A stretch of 64,000 nt of DNA, from NCBI RefSeq assembly GCF_009363255.1, contig NZ_CP045318.1, positions 1,663,501 through 1,727,500 on the forward strand, in the 5' to 3' direction. Shown here piece after piece: positions 18,705-26,463 of this stretch (its first letter is position 1; each line of letters starts with the position of its first letter). The notes below the pieces were generated by a model. It made no database searches and was not told the origin of the DNA. It saw nothing but the letters and a program-made list of their open reading frames with translations. This DNA is from Roseivivax sp. THAF197b. GTDB lineage: Bacteria > Pseudomonadota > Alphaproteobacteria > Rhodobacterales > Rhodobacteraceae. Made by a program: the position numbers and the translations under genes.

Positions 18705-19651
18705 GCAAGTCCTTCGCATCCGCAGGCGACATGGCGGAAAAGACGATCAGCTTCACGGAAGTGGGCGATGGCCTCTGGGCCTTCACCGCCGAGGGCGATC
18801 CCAATTCCGGCGTCATCATCGGCGATGACAGCGTGATGATCATCGAAGCGCAGGCCACGCCGCGCCTTGCGGAAAAGGTGATCGAAAAGGTCCGCAGCGT
18901 GACCGACAAGCCGATCAGCCACCTGGTTCTCACGCATTACCACGCCGTGCGGGTCCTCGGCGCTTCGGCCTACAACGCGCGCGAGATCATCATGTCGGGC
19001 ACCGCCCGCGCCATGGTCGCCGAACGCGGGCAGGAGGATTGGGACAGCGAGTTCGACCGCTTCCCGCGCCTCTTCCAGGGCCATGAAAGCATCCCGGGCC
19101 TGACATGGCCCACCATCACCTTCAGCGACAGCATGTCGATCTATCTGGGCAAGCGCCGCGTGGACCTGATGAAACTGGGGCGCGCGCATACGGCAGGCGA
19201 CATCGTCGTGCATGTGCCCGATGCGAACGTGATGTTCACCGGCGATATCGTGGAATACCGCTCAGCCTGCTATTGCGGCGATGGGCATTACCGCGACTGG
19301 CCCACGACGCTTGAGCGGATCCGGGCCTTCGATCTCGACGCCATCGCGCCGGGCCGGGGGGATGCGCTGATGGGGCGCGACATGGTCAATGCCGCCCTCG
19401 ACAGCACTGCGGATTTCGTCACCTCGACCTATGACGCCGTGCGCCGCGTCGCCGCGCGGGGCGGCACATTGCAAGAGGCCATGGCCGAGGTCCGGGCCGC
19501 CTGCGATCCCAAATTCGGCGATTACGCCATCTATGAGCATTGCCTGCCCTTCAACGTCGCCCGCGCCTTTGACGAGGCGATGGGCATCGACACGCCGCGC
19601 ATCTGGACCGCAGAGCGCGACAAGGAGATGTGGGCCGCTTTGCAGAAATAG
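18701..19651 (+). CDS. Metallo-beta-lactamase-fold protein with altered metal motif
   Basis: A 316-residue protein with MBL-fold landmarks: the strand ending LVLTHYHAVRVLGASAY, KLGRAHTAGDIVVHVPDANV and MFTGDIVEYRSACYCGDGHY. The canonical HxHxDH motif reads HYHAVR here, so the Asp and His of the second metal site are replaced, and the late motif reads PGRG where PGHG is usual. The remaining His and Asp ligands could still hold one metal. It overlaps fahA by 4 nt and belongs to the homogentisate operon. Function is unknown; thioester or lactone hydrolysis is usual for the fold, but the altered site makes that uncertain. Confidence 0.82.
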   Translation: MSKSFASAGDMAEKTISFTEVGDGLWAFTAEGDPNSGVIIGDDSVMIIEAQATPRLAEKVIEKVRSVTDKPISHLVLTHYHAVRVLGASAYNAREIIMSGTARAMVAERGQEDWDSEFDRFPRLFQGHESIPGLTWPTITFSDSMSIYLGKRRVDLMKLGRAHTAGDIVVHVPDANVMFTGDIVEYRSACYCGDGHYRDWPTTLERIRAFDLDAIAPGRGDALMGRDMVNAALDSTADFVTSTYDAVRRVAARGGTLQEAMAEVRAACDPKFGDYAIYEHCLPFNVARAFDEAMGIDTPRIWTAERDKEMWAALQK

Positions 19652-19703
19652 CAGCATAGAAGGCATGTCTGAGGGCATGGCAGAGGGAGGAGGAGACCCG
19701 CAG

Positions 19704-21311
19704 ATGCTGGATGATCGCTACACGCTTGCGCACAAGCTTTACCCGTATGCCCGCAGCGCCGATCAGGACGCGGGCCAAGCGGTGCATCACCCCGTCATCA
19801 TTATCGGCGGCGGGCCGGTGGGCATGGCGGCTGCGCTCGATCTGGGGCTGCAGGGCGTCCCGGTGCTGGTTCTCGACGACCACGAAGGCGTGGGCGAGGG
19901 CAGTCGGGCCATCTGCTTTGCCAAGCGTACGCTCGAGATCTGCGACCGGCTGGGCTGCGGCGCGCCCATGGTCGAGAAGGGCGTCGTCTGGAACCTCGGC
20001 AAGGTCTTTCACGGCGACGAGAAGGTGTTCGAGTTCAACCTCTTGCCCGAAGGCGGGCACCGCATGCCGGCCTTCATCAATCTCCAGCAGCCCTATTTCG
20101 AAAAACACCTCGTGGAGCGTATGCGCGCGGCGCAGGCGCAAGGCGCGCCCATTGAGATCCGTGGCAAGAACCGGGTCGAGGCGCTGGATATCCGCGATGA
20201 CGGCGCGCGACTGGACATCACCACGCCCGAAGGCGGCTATACCCTGACCGCCGATTGGGTGCTGGCCTGCGACGGGGCGGGATCGCCCACCCGCAAGGCG
20301 TTGGGGCTGGGCTTCGAGGGGCAGGTTTTCAAGGACAGCTTTCTCATCGCCGATGTGCGGATGACAGCCGAATTCCCGACGGAGCGCTGGTTCTGGTTCG
20401 ACCCGCCGTTCCGCGATGCCGGCGCCTCGGCGCTTTTGCACAAACAGCCCGACGATATCTGGCGGATCGACTTCCAGATCGGCTGGAATGCAGACCGCGA
20501 AACCGAATTGCAGGAAGACCGCATCCGCGCCCGGATCGACGCGATGCTGGGCGATGGTGTCGAATATGAGCTGGTCTGGACCTCGATCTACACCTTCCAA
20601 TGCCGGCGCATGTCGTCTTTCCGACGGGGGCGCGTGCTGTTCGTGGGCGACAGCGCGCATCAAGTGTCGCCTTTCGGCGCGCGCGGCTGCAACGGCGGCA
20701 TTCAGGATGCCGACAACCTGTGCTGGAAGCTTGCGGCGGTGCTGCAGGGCCGCGCGCCCGAAACGCTTCTTGAGACGTACGATACCGAACGCGGCGCGGC
20801 CTCGGACGAGAATATCCGCAACTCCACGCGGTCCACGGATTTCATCACGCCCAAATCGGAGATGAGCCGCGTGTTCCGCGATGCCGTGCTGCACCTGGCC
20901 CGCCGGCATGATTTCGCGCGGCCCTTCGTCAATTCGGGGCGGTTGTCGCAACCCTGCATCTATGATGGCTCTGTCCTTAACGGAGAGGATGCGCTGCCGG
21001 GGGCCCCGCCGCACTCGCGCCCCGGGGCGCCGGCACCGGACGCCCCGCTGGAGGGGGGATTCCTTCTCGACCGGCTGGGTGGCGCGTTCACGTTGCTGGT
21101 GCTTGGATGCCCGCCGCCCGAAGGTGTGGACATGCCGATACTGCACATCGACGCGCCGGGGCCCGACCTGTCTGCACGGTATCTGGGGAATGCCGAACGC
21201 GGCCTGTACCTGATCCGGCCCGATCAGCACGTCGTCGCCCGCTGGGCCGAGGCGGATGCCGCGCAGATCGCGGCCGCACGGGATCGGGCCTTGGGAAAGG
21301 CCGCCTCATGA
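19704..21311 (+). CDS. FAD-dependent aromatic hydroxylase (MhpA/PheA-type flavin monooxygenase)
   Basis: A 535-residue class A flavoprotein monooxygenase. It has the FAD dinucleotide fold VIIIGGGPVGMAAALDLGLQ, the middle DG-type motif LACDGAGSPTRKALGL, and the GD motif VLFVGDSAHQVSPFGARGCN. ATG 19704 follows a strong GGAGGAGGAGA and is preferred over in-frame starts 40 and 315 nt upstream. Members hydroxylate phenolic acids with NAD(P)H and oxygen. In a homogentisate operon the fitting reaction is ortho- or para-hydroxylation of a hydroxyphenylacetate or related acid to homogentisate; the substrate is inferred. The stop overlaps the following DUF2783 gene by 4 nt. Confidence 0.88.
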   Translation: MLDDRYTLAHKLYPYARSADQDAGQAVHHPVIIIGGGPVGMAAALDLGLQGVPVLVLDDHEGVGEGSRAICFAKRTLEICDRLGCGAPMVEKGVVWNLGKVFHGDEKVFEFNLLPEGGHRMPAFINLQQPYFEKHLVERMRAAQAQGAPIEIRGKNRVEALDIRDDGARLDITTPEGGYTLTADWVLACDGAGSPTRKALGLGFEGQVFKDSFLIADVRMTAEFPTERWFWFDPPFRDAGASALLHKQPDDIWRIDFQIGWNADRETELQEDRIRARIDAMLGDGVEYELVWTSIYTFQCRRMSSFRRGRVLFVGDSAHQVSPFGARGCNGGIQDADNLCWKLAAVLQGRAPETLLETYDTERGAASDENIRNSTRSTDFITPKSEMSRVFRDAVLHLARRHDFARPFVNSGRLSQPCIYDGSVLNGEDALPGAPPHSRPGAPAPDAPLEGGFLLDRLGGAFTLLVLGCPPPEGVDMPILHIDAPGPDLSARYLGNAERGLYLIRPDQHVVARWAEADAAQIAAARDRALGKAAS

Positions 21312-21502
21312 GCCGTCTTGTCACAACCCGCAAAATCGCACAGCCCGATGATGCCTACGAGATGCTGCTTGCCGCGCATGAAGGCCTGTCCCGCGATGAG
21401 AGCGAGGCGCTCAATGCGCGTCTGATCCTGACGCTGATCAACCATATCGGCGACCCGGAGGTGCTGCGCGAGGCGCTCGAGATCGCAAGCCTCAAGGAGT
21501 GA
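21308..21502 (+). CDS. DUF2783-type small protein
   Basis: A 64-residue acidic helical protein (MSRLVTTRKIAQPDDAYEML, then LLAAHEGLSRDESEALNARL). It overlaps the FAD hydroxylase gene by 4 nt (ATGA), so it is translationally coupled. DUF2783 proteins typically sit just after flavin hydroxylases; their function is undescribed. A role as partner or chaperone of the hydroxylase is a guess from linkage. Identification is by pattern and context. Confidence 0.75.
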   Translation: MSRLVTTRKIAQPDDAYEMLLAAHEGLSRDESEALNARLILTLINHIGDPEVLREALEIASLKE

Positions 21503-21521
21503 CGGGCCGGGTGATGGGCGC

Positions 21522-22295
21522 CTATCGCGGTGCCATCCGGATCGCCCCATCAAGGCGGATCACCTCGCCGTTCAGCATGGGATTGCGCGTGATCTGGCTG
21601 ACCATATCCGCATATTCCTCGGGCTTGCCGAGGCGGCTCGGGAAGGGGACCTGCGCGCCGAGGGAGGTTTGCACCTCCTCGGGCAGGGTCTCCATCAGGG
21701 GCGTCAGGAAGAGGCCCGGCGCGATGGTGCAGACCCGGATGCCCTTATCCGCGAGATCGCGCGCCATGGGCAGCGTCATGCCCACGACCCCACCCTTGGA
21801 GGCCGCATAGGCCAACTGTCCAATCTGGCCATCGTAGGCGGCGACGGAGGCCGTGTTGACGATCACACCGCGCGCGCCATCCGGGTCGAGAGGGTCCTGC
21901 GCCACCATGCGCGCCGCGACCTGGCTTGCGCAATTGAACGTGCCGATCAGATTGACGCCGATCACCTTGTCGAAAAGGGCCGGATCATGCGCCGCGCCGC
22001 GAGAGACCGTCTTGGCGGCAGGGGCGATGCCCGCGCAATTCACCAGAACGCGCAGCTTTCCGACATGCGCCTCGGCCTCAGAAATCCCGTCCGCCACGGA
22101 GGCTGCATCCGCCACATCGACCTGCACGTAATGGCCCCCGATCTTCTCGGCATGGGCGCGTCCGGCCTCCGCGTTCAGATCGAAAAGCGCGACCTTCATC
22201 CCGTCCTCGGCCAAGCGGGCCGCCGTCGCGGCCCCGAGCCCGGATGCGCCCCCCGTGACGATCGCCCCTTGTCCGGTCCAGTTCTGAAAGGTCAT
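21522..22295 (-). CDS. SDR-family oxidoreductase (3-hydroxyacyl-CoA dehydrogenase type 2-like)
   Basis: A 257-residue classical short-chain dehydrogenase. Cofactor motif GGASGLGAATAARLAEDG, Asp in FDLNAE favouring NAD, NCAG, catalytic Ser in NTASVAAYDG and YxxxK in AYAASKGG. The long insert EDGMKVALFDL...GIAPAAKTVSRGAAHDP is like HSD10/FadB2x-type enzymes that oxidise 3-hydroxyacyl-CoA. It is convergent with the homogentisate operon (19-nt gap after DUF2783) and so is not part of it. GGAAGCACAGAC precedes the ATG. Family firm; substrate inferred from general similarity. Confidence 0.87.
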   Translation of the reverse strand: MTFQNWTGQGAIVTGGASGLGAATAARLAEDGMKVALFDLNAEAGRAHAEKIGGHYVQVDVADAASVADGISEAEAHVGKLRVLVNCAGIAPAAKTVSRGAAHDPALFDKVIGVNLIGTFNCASQVAARMVAQDPLDPDGARGVIVNTASVAAYDGQIGQLAYAASKGGVVGMTLPMARDLADKGIRVCTIAPGLFLTPLMETLPEEVQTSLGAQVPFPSRLGKPEEYADMVSQITRNPMLNGEVIRLDGAIRMAPR

Positions 22296-22730
22296 GTCTG
22301 TGCTTCCTTTTTTCGCGTGTTCTTGAGGCGTTCATGGCAGGTTCTGCACGGCACATGCGGCGCGGGTAAAGTCGATATGTCAGATGCTTGTGCCATCACG
22401 CGCCTGCTTTTACATGCGGCGCATTCGGCGCGCGTCGCGTGCCGGATCTGCCTGTCCTCCTCATTCAGCAGAAGCTTAGACCAAGGCATCCACGCCCGAA
22501 AGGCACTGCATGCACGGGCGGGATGGCGATGGCAGCCGTTCTCGCCAACACAGGACTCACTCCGTGAAGGGACCTGCCCACTCAGCCACGAATGGCATCG
22601 TCCTCATCCGGCCGAATAAAAACTGAAGACCTTTCTTCGCGCCGAACCGGGTGGCGGCAGGTCTGTCCCATCCCTATGTTGCGCATACCGGATCGGCCAC
22701 TCCTTCTGTCGATCCCAAGGAGACCGCCGA
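22296..22730. other. Intergenic region between SDR gene and dusA remnant
   Basis: This 435-nt stretch holds no gene I can support. On the minus strand a short frame (22292-22489) has two Cys pairs (ECAACK, VPCRTC) but no convincing ribosome site or known family. The last ~40 nt contain the dusA leader with AAGGAGA seven bases before its ATG. Confidence 0.4.
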
Positions 22731-22799
22731 ATGACGCAGACCGCAGTCACCGAAGCCGCACGCTTCTCCGTGGCCCCTATGATGGACTGGACTGGTTGA
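22731..22799 (+). pseudogene. dusA: dusA 5' fragment (tRNA-dihydrouridine synthase A), truncated by island insertion
   Basis: From ATG 22731, preceded by AAGGAGA, the frame reads 22 residues including ARFSVAPMMDWTG and then stops. RFSVAPMMDWTDRHCR is the invariant N-terminus of DusA, so homology runs to the Thr codon and then breaks (GGT TGA instead of the expected Asp-Arg). No dusA sequence continues downstream in the window. The 5' end of dusA is a documented attachment site for a family of integrases carried by prophages and genomic islands. The break is read as the left junction (attL) of such an element; the rest of dusA should lie at the element's far end, outside this window. Confidence 0.85.
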
Positions 22800-22828
22800 T
22801 GATAAAAATCAGTAGGTTGAGAGCCGTC

Positions 22829-22847
22829 TTGTGCAATATTTGTGCAA
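22829..22847. repeat. Direct repeat TTGTGCAA x2 near the island's left end
   Basis: TTGTGCAA occurs at 22829-22836 and 22840-22847, 3 nt apart, about 30 nt inside the presumed attL. The same TGTGCAA core forms the arms of the dyad at 23463-23490. Repeats next to an attachment core can be integrase arm sites or sites of a regulator; which applies is unknown. Confidence 0.5.
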
Positions 22848-23462
22848 CTTAAAATCGGCTTCTGGCGTGCTCTGTCGGGTGTTCTGCGGTTCAAATAATT
22901 TGATCCAATTGCGGCTCGTCCGACAGGGCAAAACCCACATTCGCCTGAAGACAATCAAAATGGGCTAACTCCGTACTTGGGAGATGCAGCGCAAAAATTT
23001 TAGGTGGGATCAGGGCCGACTTGGGGGTAGTGGTGGTCAGGAAACCGATCCTCCAAGACTCAAAAGCGCGCCGATGCCAATTTTTTTTTGCAGCTTCTTC
23101 TTTGAGATATTCTGCTTTCCGTTGATCTCATCAATGGTACCCGCGGTCTTTACCCGGCTTCCATAACGCCCGGAAATCAAGCGCAATGTATAGCCCGCTA
23201 CATGCCAATCTCCGGTGAAATTCTGGAGGCATTAATCGCTGGAGTAAGACTCTAACAGGGTCATGAAAATCAATCGTTCGCATTCAAAAGTGTCATGGAT
23301 AAAGGACCGTTTACAAACGAATGCAAGCAAGTGTTTTCTCATTGTGCCGATGCACAATCCCCTGGTTTCCTTGCATTGATCGCGATCTGAAAGGTTCCGT
23401 CGGCAGTCGCGCGCACGTAATGTGTAAAGAGCATTGTCGACGGTCACAAAACAGCTTGGGTA
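22848..23462. other. Non-coding/degenerate region inside island left end
   Basis: No supported gene in ~615 nt. On the minus strand around 23030-23220 a short frame without a good start reads YTLRLISGRYGSRVKTAG, then a Lys-rich tail and a stop near 23042. It could be the decayed 3' end of an unknown gene. Base composition is visibly lower in GC than the flanks, consistent with acquired DNA. Confidence 0.35.
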
Positions 23463-23490
23463 ATGTGCAAATAATCTGTATTTTGCACAT
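23463..23490. promoter_or_regulatory. Perfect 9-bp inverted repeat abutting the start of the RHE_PE00001-like gene
   Basis: ATGTGCAAA (23463-23471) and TTTGCACAT (23482-23490) are exact inverted arms around a 10-nt spacer. The right arm ends immediately before the ATG at 23491. This position suits an operator bound by the adjacent HTH protein (autoregulation), which is inferred. Confidence 0.5.
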
Positions 23491-24558
23491 ATGATGCCAC
23501 AATCGACTATTATTCCTGAAGATTTCGACGAACCCCTCGACATCGGAGAGGGGGATGAGGATGCTTCGGAAGAAGTTCTCTGGTACTTGCCGGGCCCGAT
23601 CGAAGAGGAACCGGATTACCGGCCTCCCGGACCTCGGGCGGGACAGCCGGAAAAGGGCCTCATTGATGACTGGGCAAGGGCCGAAGCGGATCAGGCTGCG
23701 CTTCTGGCAAGGGTGGCCGGGCGCTTGGGTGCGCTCGATGACCGATTGGCTCGCGCGCCCAAAGGCTGGCTGCATAGGTTGGCACTGATCGAGGCGGCAG
23801 ACCTGAGCTGGTTTGCAGGAGATCGCGTAGGCCCGGATCGTCTGGCGCTATGGATTTCTATGCGCCTGTCAGGCGCACAAGATGACCCAAATGCCTTGGC
23901 GCGAATTGGATGGGCCGTTCGGCGACTGACAGGCGGTCCTGACCCGATAGTCGATATCGCAGCCTTCCTCGACCGCCGCGATCCTGAAAACATCGATGAA
24001 AATGCCGAGCGCTTCGACGATCGCGCGAGCGGTTGGCTGGATTTGATGAAACAGGCCGCCGATCTTCATCCGATCACCCGCGCCTGCATGGGGTTTCATC
24101 TCTGGAGTCTTGCGGGCCTTGGGCAGCAGGGCGATCGGGTGGAAGCAGCGGTCACGGCCGCGCGCATCGCGGCTAGCGAGGGAAACGGGGCAATTTTCGC
24201 ACCGTTGGCAATGGGCGGGGCAGGGGGCCTGCGCGCGAGTGGGCCATCGGCAGAGCGCCTTAAACAATGGCTCGAGGGGATGCAGACAGCTATCCTCATG
24301 GCAATGCGGCGCCTCGACGATATCCAATCATGGTCAGCGAAGGCCAAAGCAGAGATGTCAACGCTCTCAGGCAAGACACCGCCGGTCCTGAGCGCCCTGC
24401 TGACCGAATGGCCCCTCGTTTCCGCCCCGATGGCCGAAATGTGGATCGGTGCTAGCCGCGCCACCGCTCAACGCAATCTCGCCTAGATGGAAGCGAAGGG
24501 TCTAATCCGTGAAGTGACGGGGCAGGGACGGTTTCGGATGTGGAGTATTGCGATTTAG
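23491..24558 (+). pseudogene. RHE_PE00001-family HTH protein interrupted by an in-frame amber codon
   Basis: The frame runs 331 residues from ATG 23491 and stops at TAG 24484-24486. In the same frame it continues MEAKGLIREVTGQGRFRMWS and ends at 24558. The segment before the stop, LVSAPMAEMWIGASRATAQR, followed by the segment after it, is one continuous C-terminal helix-turn-helix domain of the RHE_PE00001 type (plasmid and island proteins of unknown role). TAG probably replaced a Trp codon TGG. Upstream residues show the family's ARLGALDDRLARAPKG-like part (LGALDDRLARAPKGWLHRLA). The protein would lose ~24 residues including the recognition/wing end. Sequencing error or a suppressed amber are alternatives. 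Confidence 0.6.
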
Positions 24559-24627
24559 GCCGACCAGCGGCCAGTCGAAATCTGTTCCAGTTTCGAGCGC
24601 TCTGACTACAGATTATCCTTTATTGCA

Positions 24628-25188
24628 TCACCCCAAAGTCAGCACCATCTCCTCCGAGAGCGACAAGTCCGGAATATGCAGGTTCTCAGGTGCCGGGCCT
24701 TTGCGAATGCGCCCAGCCGCGTCATAATGGGAACCGTGACAGGGGCAGAACCAACCCCCGAAATCCCCCGCCCCATCCCCCAGAGGGACACAGCCCAGAT
24801 GGGTACAGACACCGATCATGACCAGATATGCCTCGTGACCCGCAATGGCCCGGTTCTCATCGCTTGCCAGCGCATCGTCGGGCAGATTTGGGTTGCGCGC
24901 CGAGCTGTCAGGCAGGTCAGAGACCGCCTGTGCCCGAGCCTGAGCCATTTCTGCCTCCGTTCGATGACGGATAAAGACAGGTTTTCCGCGCCAGTTGACG
25001 GTCAATTGCGTTCCGGGCGCGAGATCGGAAATATCAACAGTGATCTGTGCCAAGGCGCGGACATCGGCGGAGGGGTTCATCTGGTTCACCAGTGGCCAGA
25101 GCGCAGCCCCTGTTGCCACGACCCCTGCCCCGGCTGTTGCGTAATACAGGAAATCCCTGCGGGCGGTATTCTCTGACGCTTCCATCAT
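24628..25188 (-). CDS. petA: Ubiquinol-cytochrome c reductase Rieske iron-sulfur subunit, orphan copy
   Basis: A 186-residue Rieske protein. The N-terminus has a Tat-like [20 protein letters not shown] anchor helix. The cluster ligands are CTHLGC and CPCHGSHYD, and [13 protein letters not shown] is typical of bc1 Rieske subunits. The fold inserts a 2Fe-2S cluster that passes electrons from quinol to cytochrome c1. No cytochrome b or c1 gene is adjacent, so this is an extra orphan copy on the copper island. A CueR-like promoter (TTGACC plus TTCCAG...) lies just upstream; its predicted transcription start is close to the ATG, giving a very short or absent leader. Copper-induced replacement of a copper-sensitive Fe-S subunit is a plausible role, inferred. 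Confidence 0.85.
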   Translation of the reverse strand: MMEASENTARRDFLYYATAGAGVVATGAALWPLVNQMNPSADVRALAQITVDISDLAPGTQLTVNWRGKPVFIRHRTEAEMAQARAQAVSDLPDSSARNPNLPDDALASDENRAIAGHEAYLVMIGVCTHLGCVPLGDGAGDFGGWFCPCHGSHYDAAGRIRKGPAPENLHIPDLSLSEEMVLTLG

Positions 25189-25193
25189 CGGGC

Positions 25194-25225
25194 ATGTGTC
25201 CGTGCCTCCCGCGCTGGAAGGTCAA
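25194..25225 (-). promoter_or_regulatory. CueR/MerR-type promoter of the Rieske gene
   Basis: On the minus strand TTGACC (25225-25220) is followed directly by TTCCAGCGCGGGAGG, the same -35 and dyad arrangement as at copZ and copA. The -10 (GACACA or ACACAT at 19-20 nt spacing) is weak. It matches the MerR-family layout of an operator inside a long spacer. Confidence 0.6.
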
Positions 25226-25291
25226 CACGCGAGATGTAACGTTTTGTCAGCGCACCTCTCTACGGATCATCAAACAGGCCTTGTCGGCGCA

Positions 25292-25816
25292 TTAATGGTG
25301 CGGGCCCGCGCCTTTTGCCATCATGAGGTGGTGCTCCTGGTGATGCGCCCCGATGGTCATCAGACCAAAGAAACCAAGTCCCTGAATCTGCGCGGCATCG
25401 CCATCGACACTGAGCGCCACGCCATCTTCTAAGTCCTCTGTCACAACGTCCCAGCCGGTCTCGGCCGCGAGAAAGGGCGCATGGGCGGGCACCATGGCGC
25501 GGATGGCCTCGAGAACACGGGGGGTGCCCCGAATCTCGAACCGGGCCCCTTCCGGCCGCAGGGTGCGGGCGACCACGGCCTCTTGGGTCAGAAGGTCCAT
25601 ATCGACCAGATGGCGGCGCAATCCGTCAATATCGACCCGCTCCCAATCCGTCTCGGGATCGGCCTGCAGGATCGTTACGATTTCCGCCAAGGCGGCAAAG
25701 GCCGATTGCCCGGTTTCCTGCGGTCCGCCCATGTCGTGACCAGCCGCGGAATTGGCGTGCTGCGCGGCCACGGGTGCGGCCATCACTATGGCAAGGACGA
25801 AGGGAATGAGACGCAT
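25292..25816 (-). CDS. Exported hypothetical protein, His/Met-containing
   Basis: A 174-residue protein with a signal peptide (MRLIPFVLAIVMAAPVAAQ). The mature part starts with HANSAAGHDMGG and ends GAHHQEHHLMMAKGAGPHH, both rich in metal-capable His and Met. AAGGA lies seven bases before ATG 25816, preferred over an in-frame start 15 nt upstream. It is divergent from the Crp/Fnr gene, with an FNR-type dyad between them that could control it. I do not recognise the family; the setting and the residue bias suggest a periplasmic metal-related function, which is only inference. Confidence 0.7.
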   Translation of the reverse strand: MRLIPFVLAIVMAAPVAAQHANSAAGHDMGGPQETGQSAFAALAEIVTILQADPETDWERVDIDGLRRHLVDMDLLTQEAVVARTLRPEGARFEIRGTPRVLEAIRAMVPAHAPFLAAETGWDVVTEDLEDGVALSVDGDAAQIQGLGFFGLMTIGAHHQEHHLMMAKGAGPHH

Positions 25817-25875
25817 GGACAGGTCCTTCAATGGGGTGGTGTCATGTTTACGCTAGCAGGGGCGGATGCATCGTA

Positions 25876-25893
25876 ATATGATTTCAATCATAT
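25876..25893. promoter_or_regulatory. FNR/CRP-type palindrome overlapping the crp/fnr start
   Basis: ATATGATT-TC-AATCATAT is a perfect 8-bp dyad. Its core TGAT-N4-ATCA matches Crp/Fnr-type half-sites. It overlaps the ATG (25892) of the Crp/Fnr-family gene and lies about 60 nt before the divergent exported-protein gene, suitable for autorepression and divergent activation. Confidence 0.55.
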
Positions 25894-26458
25894 GTTGCCA
25901 AACCCCTATGATCATATCCCGAGCTCAGCCCTGCGCCCAATCTCCGGCGCGGTTGGAGATACCGTATTTCACCAAGGCGACCCCACCCACGGTCTCTATG
26001 TCGTGCAAACCGGGCGCGTGCATCTCGAGCGGGTCGGTCCAGATGGCGAGCGGTTCATCATCCACCGTGCCCAAGCCGGAACAAGCTTTGCCGAAGCTTC
26101 GGTGTTTTCGGAGGTCTATCATTGCGACGCAGTCATTGTTGAGGCCGGGGCGCTGATCCGGATCGACAAGGCTTCCGTATTGGCCGCTTTTGCCGACCCG
26201 GCATTTGCCCGCGCCTATGGCCGTCAGGCGGCTCAACAGATACAGGCGCAGCGACAGATGCTGGAGATCGTCGGCATTCGGCGCGCAGAGGACCGGGTGA
26301 TGGCAGGGTTGATCGCAGGCTTGCTCGAAGGCTCCATCGTCGAGTTTGCCGCTCGGTTACAATTGAGCCATGAGGCGACCTACAGGGCGCTGCGAAAGCT
26401 TGTGCAAGACGGACGGGTCATGAACCCGTCCCGCGGGATCTATCACCTGCACCCATGA
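25892..26458 (+). CDS. Crp/Fnr-family transcriptional regulator
   Basis: A 188-residue protein. Residues ~15-115 form a cyclic-nucleotide-binding-type barrel (GDTVFHQGDPTHGLYVVQTG, IIHRAQAGTSFAEASVFSEV). Residues ~140-185 form the HTH (EFAARLQLSHEATYRALRKL). There is no N-terminal Cys cluster, so it does not sense oxygen through an Fe-S centre like FNR. A heme, redox or metal signal is possible. The FNR-type dyad overlapping its start suggests autoregulation. The gene is convergent with the DUF411 gene, with 5 nt between their stops. Confidence 0.85.
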   Translation: MLPNPYDHIPSSALRPISGAVGDTVFHQGDPTHGLYVVQTGRVHLERVGPDGERFIIHRAQAGTSFAEASVFSEVYHCDAVIVEAGALIRIDKASVLAAFADPAFARAYGRQAAQQIQAQRQMLEIVGIRRAEDRVMAGLIAGLLEGSIVEFAARLQLSHEATYRALRKLVQDGRVMNPSRGIYHLHP

Positions 26459-26463
26459 CCTGA

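Noticed and set aside
22292..22489. 65-residue minus-strand frame with two Cys pairs
   Set aside because: The Cys pattern (CAAC, CRTC) hints at a zinc ribbon, but there is no ribosome site and no family I recognise.
23042..23220. Minus-strand coding-like tail (YTLRLISGRYGSRVKTAG)
   Set aside because: No start codon in frame and no identifiable family; described only as possible decayed sequence.
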